The notes under the pieces: model-generated
Told to the model about the DNA's origin: nothing
Database searches by the model: none
What the model saw: only the letters and a program-made list of their open reading frames with translations
Origin: Microcella daejeonensis
Lineage (GTDB): Bacteria > Actinomycetota > Actinomycetes > Actinomycetales > Microbacteriaceae
DNA length: 64,000 bases
Direction of reading: 5' to 3'
NCBI RefSeq assembly: GCF_026625045.1
Contig: NZ_CP113089.1
Span: 2,542,001 to 2,606,000 of the forward strand
In this document: positions 60,304 through 64,000 of the stretch, one piece after another
Numbering within the stretch: position 1 is the first letter of the stretch
Layout: every line of letters starts with the position of its first letter
Made by a program: the position numbers and the translations under genes

Positions 60304-60381
60304 TCCGCACGCTCCTCCGGGCGTCAGGCCCCGTCGACGGCACCCGATCGCGCGGCGGCGATGCGCGGGGAGCCGTCGGGT

Positions 60382-61428
60382 TCAGACGCGGGCGGCGGGC
60401 GCCGTCGCCGCGAGACCCCGGTTGATCGCGCGGGCCCAGCCCGGGCCCCGGTAGAGGAAGGCCGTGTAGCCCTGCACGAGCGTCGCTCCGGCGGCCAGCC
60501 GCTCGGCGACGTCCTCCGCGGTGTCCACTCCCCCGACCGAGATCACGCAGTAGTCCGCGGGCACCGCGGCCCGCACGATGCGCAGCACCTCGAGAGCGCG
60601 CGCGCGCAGCGGCGCACCGCTCAGCCCGCCGGCGCCGGCGGCATCCACCACCGCCCTCTCGGTGCGCAGACCCTCGCGCCCGATCGTCGTGTTGGTCGCG
60701 ATGACGCCGCTGAGGCCCTTGGCGACGGCGAGGCGCGCGACGCCCTCGACCGCCTCGTCGTCGAGGTCGGGCGCGATCTTGACGAGCACCGGCGTCGTGT
60801 CGGCCTCCTCGAGCACGGCGTCGAGCAGCGGGCCGAGCATCGCCTCGTCCTGCAGGCCGCGCAGCCCCGGCGTGTTCGGCGACGAGACGTTGACGGCGAG
60901 GTAGTCGGCGACGGGGGCCAGCAGCCGGGCGGACTCCCGGTAGTCGGCGATCGCATCCTCGACGGCGACCACGCGGCTCTTGCCGATGTTCGCGCCGATG
61001 ATCGCCCGCGGTCGGCGTGCGGCCTCGCGCCGCACCCGCTCGGCGGCCCGCGCCGCGCCGCGGTTGTTGAAGCCCATGCGGTTGATGACGGCGCGGTCCT
61101 CGATGAGACGGAAGAGCCGCGGGCGCGGGTTGCCCTCCTGGGGCACCGCGGTCACGGTGCCGATCTCGACGTGGCCGAAGCCCAGCGCCCACAGCCCGCG
61201 GATGCTCTCGGCGTTCTTATCGAAGCCGGCCGCGACGCCGAAGGGCGAATCGAAGTGCAGCCCGAGCGTCTCGACCGCGAGCGAGGGATCGGGACGGGTG
61301 GCGCGCCGCACGAGCGCGGCGAGGCCGAGACGCGGGATGGCGCGGATGACGGCGACCGCGAGGTGGTGGGCCCGCTCCGGATCCATCCGGGCGAAGACCT
61401 GCCGGAAGAGCACGTCGTAGGCACTCAC
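60382..61428 (-). CDS. pyrD: Quinone-dependent dihydroorotate dehydrogenase
   Basis: A 348-residue class 2 enzyme, membrane-associated through its N-terminal helices (FRQVFARMDPERAHHLAVAV). It oxidises dihydroorotate to orotate with FMN and passes electrons to the quinone pool. FMN-barrel landmarks are FGVAAGFDKNAESI, GFNNRGAARA, the catalytic Ser loop NVSSPNTPGLRGLQ, VLVKIAPDLDDE and ISVGGVDTAEDV. GTG 61428 begins five bases after the nrdR stop, so pyrimidine synthesis is linked in one transcript with the regulator of ribonucleotide reductase. Confidence 0.95.
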   Translation of the reverse strand: MSAYDVLFRQVFARMDPERAHHLAVAVIRAIPRLGLAALVRRATRPDPSLAVETLGLHFDSPFGVAAGFDKNAESIRGLWALGFGHVEIGTVTAVPQEGNPRPRLFRLIEDRAVINRMGFNNRGAARAAERVRREAARRPRAIIGANIGKSRVVAVEDAIADYRESARLLAPVADYLAVNVSSPNTPGLRGLQDEAMLGPLLDAVLEEADTTPVLVKIAPDLDDEAVEGVARLAVAKGLSGVIATNTTIGREGLRTERAVVDAAGAGGLSGAPLRARALEVLRIVRAAVPADYCVISVGGVDTAEDVAERLAAGATLVQGYTAFLYRGPGWARAINRGLAATAPAARV

Positions 61429-61433
61429 CCGGC

Positions 61434-61901
61434 TCAGCCCTTCTCGGGGCGCGCGGCGTCCTCGACGCGCAGCTGGGCGATCGCCGCCTCGAAGTCCTCG
61501 AGGTTCTCGAAGGCCTGGTAGACGCTCGCGAACCGGAGGAAGGCGACCTCGTCGAGCTCGCGCAGCTCGGGGAGGATCGCGAGACCGATGTCGTTCGCCT
61601 CGAGCTGCGAGGCGCCCGTCGAGCGCAGGGACTCCTCGACCTTCTGGGCGAGGATGGCAAGGTCGCCGTCGGTGACGGGCCGGCCCTGGCAGGCCTTGCG
61701 CACGCCGGCCACGATCTTCTCGCGCGAGAAGGGCACGACCGAGCCGTTGCGCTTGATGACGGAGAGGCTCGCGGTCTCGGTGGTCGAGAAGCGGCGCCCG
61801 CACTCGGGGCACTGACGACGACGGCGGATGCTCAGCCCGTCATCGCTCGTGCGCGAGTCGATGACGCGGCTGTCGGAGTACCGGCAGAAGGGGCAGTGCA
61901 T
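61434..61901 (-). CDS. nrdR: Ribonucleotide reductase repressor NrdR
   Basis: A 155-residue repressor that senses ATP/dATP and represses nrd genes. The N-terminal zinc ribbon is [15 protein letters not shown] with CPECGRRF, and the ATP-cone follows from [20 protein letters not shown] to about residue 140. The C-terminal tail is short. ATG 61901 lies eight bases after a TAGGCT hexamer. It is co-oriented with pyrD downstream and hisD upstream. Confidence 0.96.
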   Translation of the reverse strand: MHCPFCRYSDSRVIDSRTSDDGLSIRRRRQCPECGRRFSTTETASLSVIKRNGSVVPFSREKIVAGVRKACQGRPVTDGDLAILAQKVEESLRSTGASQLEANDIGLAILPELRELDEVAFLRFASVYQAFENLEDFEAAIAQLRVEDAARPEKG

Positions 61902-61909
61902 GGTCCCCG

Positions 61910-61915
61910 AGCCTA
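61910..61915 (-). promoter_or_regulatory. -10 hexamer for nrdR-pyrD
   Basis: TAGGCT on the minus strand, eight bases before the nrdR ATG. It overlaps the end of hisD. Confidence 0.45.
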
Positions 61916-63262
61916 GTCGTCGGCGAGGGATCCGGCGGCCGGGCCCGGCAGCGGATCCGACCCGAACCGCACCCGCACTGCCTCGCCGTGCGCGGGCAGC
62001 TGCTCGGCGGCGCTCAGGGCCCCGACCTGCTCGGCGACCACCGAGAGCGCGGCCCGGTCGTACTCGACGACCTGCTGCGGCCGGAGGAACGTGTAGGCGC
62101 CGAGCCCCGAGGAGTACCGGGCGGCGCCGCCGGTCGGCAGCACGTGGTTCGAGCCGGCGATGTAGTCGCCGAGGCTCACGGGAGTGTGATCGCCGACGAA
62201 GATCGCCCCGGCGTTCTCGAGCTCCGGCAGCAGGGCGTGCGGGTCGGCCACCTGCACCTCGAGGTGCTCGGGCGCGTAGGCGTTGCTGAAGGCGACGGCC
62301 TGCGCGAGGTCGTCGACGAGGACGATGGCCGACTGCGGCCCGGAGAAGCTCGTAGTGATGCGCTCGCGGTGGTGGGCCTCGGCGATCGCCGCCGGCAGCG
62401 CCTGCTCGACCGCACGGGCGAGAGCGGGATCGTCGGTGACGAGCACGCTGCCGGCGAGCTCGTCGTGCTCGGCCTGGCTGATGAGGTCGGCGACGACGTA
62501 GGCCGGGTTGGCCGCGCGGTCGGCGATGATGAGGATCTCGGTCGGGCCGGCCTCGGAGTCGATGCCGACGACTCCGGTGACGGCGCGCTTCGCCGTGGCC
62601 ACGAACAGGTTGCCGGGGCCGGTGATGACCTGCACGGGGTCGAGGCCGAGGTCGGGCACGCCGTAGGCGAGGGCGCCGATCGCGCCGGCCCCGCCCATCG
62701 CGTAGACCTCGTCGACGCCGAGCAGGTGCGCCGCGGCGAGGATGGTCGGGTGCACGGAGCCGCCGAAGGCCTCCTGCGCGGGGCTCGCGAGCGCGATCGA
62801 GCGCACCCCCGCGACCTGCGCGGCGACCACGTTCATCACGACGCTCGAGGGGTAGACGGCCTTGCCCCCGGGCACGTAGAGGCCCACGCGGGCGACCGGC
62901 ACCCAGCGCTGCACGATGCGCGCCCCCGGGGCGACCTCGGTCGTGACGGGCGGGGGCACCTGGCCCGCCGTGCCGCGTCGCACGCGGGTGATGGCCTCAT
63001 CGAGGGCATCCCGCACCGCCGGATCGAGCTGAGCGGCGGCCTCGGCCATCACCTCAGCGGGCACGCGGATGTGCGCGGGGCGCACGCGGTCGAAGCGCTC
63101 GGCCTGCTCCAGGAGCGCCGCGGAGCCGCGCCGGCGCACGTCGGCGATCAGGGAGTCCACGACGGCGGCGGCGGAGCCGACGTCGCTCGCGGATCGCGGG
63201 ACGAGAGCGAGGAGGTCGGTGGTCGAGAGGGTGCGACCGCGCAGGTCGAGGGTCTGGATCAT
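61913..63262 (-). CDS. hisD: Histidinol dehydrogenase
   Basis: A 449-residue zinc enzyme catalysing the last two oxidations of histidine synthesis (histidinol to histidine with NAD). Motifs are [70 protein letters not shown] and [12 protein letters not shown], with Zn ligands Gln, His and Asp in these blocks. No other his genes are in the window. ATG 63262; a TAGGCT hexamer lies nine bases upstream. Confidence 0.96.
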   Translation of the reverse strand: MIQTLDLRGRTLSTTDLLALVPRSASDVGSAAAVVDSLIADVRRRGSAALLEQAERFDRVRPAHIRVPAEVMAEAAAQLDPAVRDALDEAITRVRRGTAGQVPPPVTTEVAPGARIVQRWVPVARVGLYVPGGKAVYPSSVVMNVVAAQVAGVRSIALASPAQEAFGGSVHPTILAAAHLLGVDEVYAMGGAGAIGALAYGVPDLGLDPVQVITGPGNLFVATAKRAVTGVVGIDSEAGPTEILIIADRAANPAYVVADLISQAEHDELAGSVLVTDDPALARAVEQALPAAIAEAHHRERITTSFSGPQSAIVLVDDLAQAVAFSNAYAPEHLEVQVADPHALLPELENAGAIFVGDHTPVSLGDYIAGSNHVLPTGGAARYSSGLGAYTFLRPQQVVEYDRAALSVVAEQVGALSAAEQLPAHGEAVRVRFGSDPLPGPAAGSLADD

Positions 63263-63319
63263 GGCGGGATCAGCCTAATCGCGGGCAGGCTCGGGAATAG
63301 CCGAGCGCCCGAGGTGTTG

Positions 63320-63325
63320 CATGCT
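63320..63325 (+). promoter_or_regulatory. -10 hexamer, leaderless arrangement
   Basis: CATGCT followed by six bases and ATG 63332. Confidence 0.4.
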
Positions 63326-63331
63326 TGCGTG

Positions 63332-63832
63332 ATGACCACGACAGCCGATGCCACCGGGTTCGACGCCTTCGCGCAGGCCTTCCGCCGCCACGCCGCGGGG
63401 GTCGCCGTCATCACCGCGCTGACGCCCAAGGGCCGCCCGGTCGGCTTCACGGCGACCTCGCTCGCCTCGCTGGCCGCGAAGCCCCCGCTGGCGACCTTCA
63501 ACATGGCGCGCATCGCCAGCAGCTGGCCCGCGATCGAGCAGACCGACCACGTCGTCATCCACATGCTCGGCGAGGCCGACCTCGACGTCGCGCGCATCAT
63601 GGCCGGGCCGAACGCCGAGCGCTTCGACGGCGACCACTGGGAACCGGGCCCGCACGGCCTGCCGGTGCTGAAGAACGTGACGGCCTGGATGCTCGGCCGC
63701 ATCGTCGCCCGCACGAACGTGGCCGAGAACGCCATGATCGCGGTGCAGATCGAGCAGGGCGCCCTGGGCGAGCCCGACGAGCCGCTGCTCTACCACGAGC
63801 GCGCGTACCGCGTGCTCGGCGCGCACCTCTAG
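63332..63832 (+). CDS. Flavin reductase family (FMN-binding split-barrel) protein
   Basis: A 166-residue flavin reductase domain: FAQAFRRHAAGVAVITALTP, GRPVGFTATSLASLAAKPPL (flavin phosphate binding), HVVIHMLGEADLDVARIMAG, AWMLGRIVARTNVAENAMIA and a final YHERAYRVLG. Such proteins supply reduced FMN or FAD to a monooxygenase, but none is seen nearby, so the partner is unknown. It is divergent from hisD. Confidence 0.9.
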   Translation: MTTTADATGFDAFAQAFRRHAAGVAVITALTPKGRPVGFTATSLASLAAKPPLATFNMARIASSWPAIEQTDHVVIHMLGEADLDVARIMAGPNAERFDGDHWEPGPHGLPVLKNVTAWMLGRIVARTNVAENAMIAVQIEQGALGEPDEPLLYHERAYRVLGAHL

Positions 63833-63897
63833 GCGCGCACCGCGGGCCGCGCGGCCGGGGCCCCGCTCCCCCGCTCGGGCGGGATCAGCCGGGCTGG

Positions 63898-64000
63898 CTA
63901 CTCGTTGCCGACCTTCTCGTCGATCGTCCCCTTGACGTCGTCGATCTGCTCGCTGAACCGGCCGCCGGTGAGCGAGTCGGCGAGGCCGGCGACGCCGTCG
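63898..64000 (-). CDS. C-terminal fragment of a small antitoxin-like protein (Rv0909-type)
   Basis: The last 34 codons of a minus-strand gene whose start lies outside the window: ASP-GVAGLADSLTGGRFSEQI followed by a charged helix with Asp-Lys-Gly and Glu-Lys and the ending VGNE. The GG(R/K)(F/Y)xEQID core and the GNE ending resemble the small Rv0909-family putative antitoxins, usually 60-75 residues. It is too short for a firm call, and no toxin can be seen here. Confidence 0.45.
   Translation of the reverse strand, partial: DGVAGLADSLTGGRFSEQIDDVKGTIDEKVGNE

Noticed and set aside
60332-60341. CCGTCGACGG palindrome between DUF3043 and pyrD as a terminator
   Set aside because: A 10-bp self-complementary word has no loop and occurs readily in GC-rich DNA; no further stem extension was found.
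63833-63897. GC-rich inverted repeats between the flavin reductase and the final partial gene
   Set aside because: Several overlapping 5-bp stems are possible in this 80% GC stretch; none stands out enough to call a terminator.

Overview
The window is about 72% G+C, densely packed, and reads as one chromosomal segment of an actinobacterium, most likely a member of the Microbacteriaceae. The evidence is the ctaE-qcrCAB and ctaCDF respiratory genes, RbpA, PafBC, a HelY helicase, an ImuA-ImuB-DnaE2 cassette, a DUF7882 protein and a tRNA-Leu without an encoded CCA. I see no rRNA, CRISPR array, prophage or insertion sequence. No stretch longer than 300 bases lacks a gene; the longest gaps are 34261-34539 and 57557-57789.

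Layout. 1-4052: helicase C-terminus, a PLP/metal amino-acid lyase and two tandem DUF1206 membrane proteins. 4092-10144: the imuA-imuB-dnaE2 translesion cassette on the minus strand, with a possible coupling mini-ORF and a promoter that combines a PafBC-type motif with a LexA box. 10229-14576: a metallophosphoesterase, a HAD protein, small membrane proteins and a Tat-lipoprotein amine oxidase whose domain order is circularly permuted. 14756-14840: tRNA-Leu(GAG). 14943-18080: M20 peptidase, UppP, PAC2 protein. 18165-29433: HAD, trmI, an FKBP lipoprotein, pafBC, tatAC, helY, lnt, ppm1 and rbpA. This is the conserved actinobacterial neighbourhood that elsewhere carries the Pup-proteasome genes, which are missing here. 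29545-47839: an accessory-rich part with SPFH/NfeD, SDR, NUDIX, a TetR/DUF6326 pair with three tandem operators, a DUF7882 pair, a UvrA paralogue, an ECF sigma factor with its membrane partner, and a methionine gamma-lyase-like enzyme divergent from an Lrp regulator. 47867-58137: trpD, then the cytochrome bcc-aa3 genes in two convergent blocks (ctaE-qcrCAB on plus, ctaCDF on minus), then erpA. 58218-64000: dipeptidase, DUF3043, pyrD, nrdR, hisD, a flavin reductase and the end of a small antitoxin-like gene.

Working together. The bcc and aa3 genes encode one quinol-to-oxygen chain. Lnt, several lipoproteins, TatAC, UppP and Ppm1 serve the envelope. PafBC (a DNA-damage activator), the LexA box and the ImuA-ImuB-DnaE2 mutasome suggest an inducible mutagenic repair response. 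Across the window many first genes of operons carry an [TC]AnnnT hexamer six to nine bases before the start codon, which points to widespread leaderless transcription. I used this to choose several starts.
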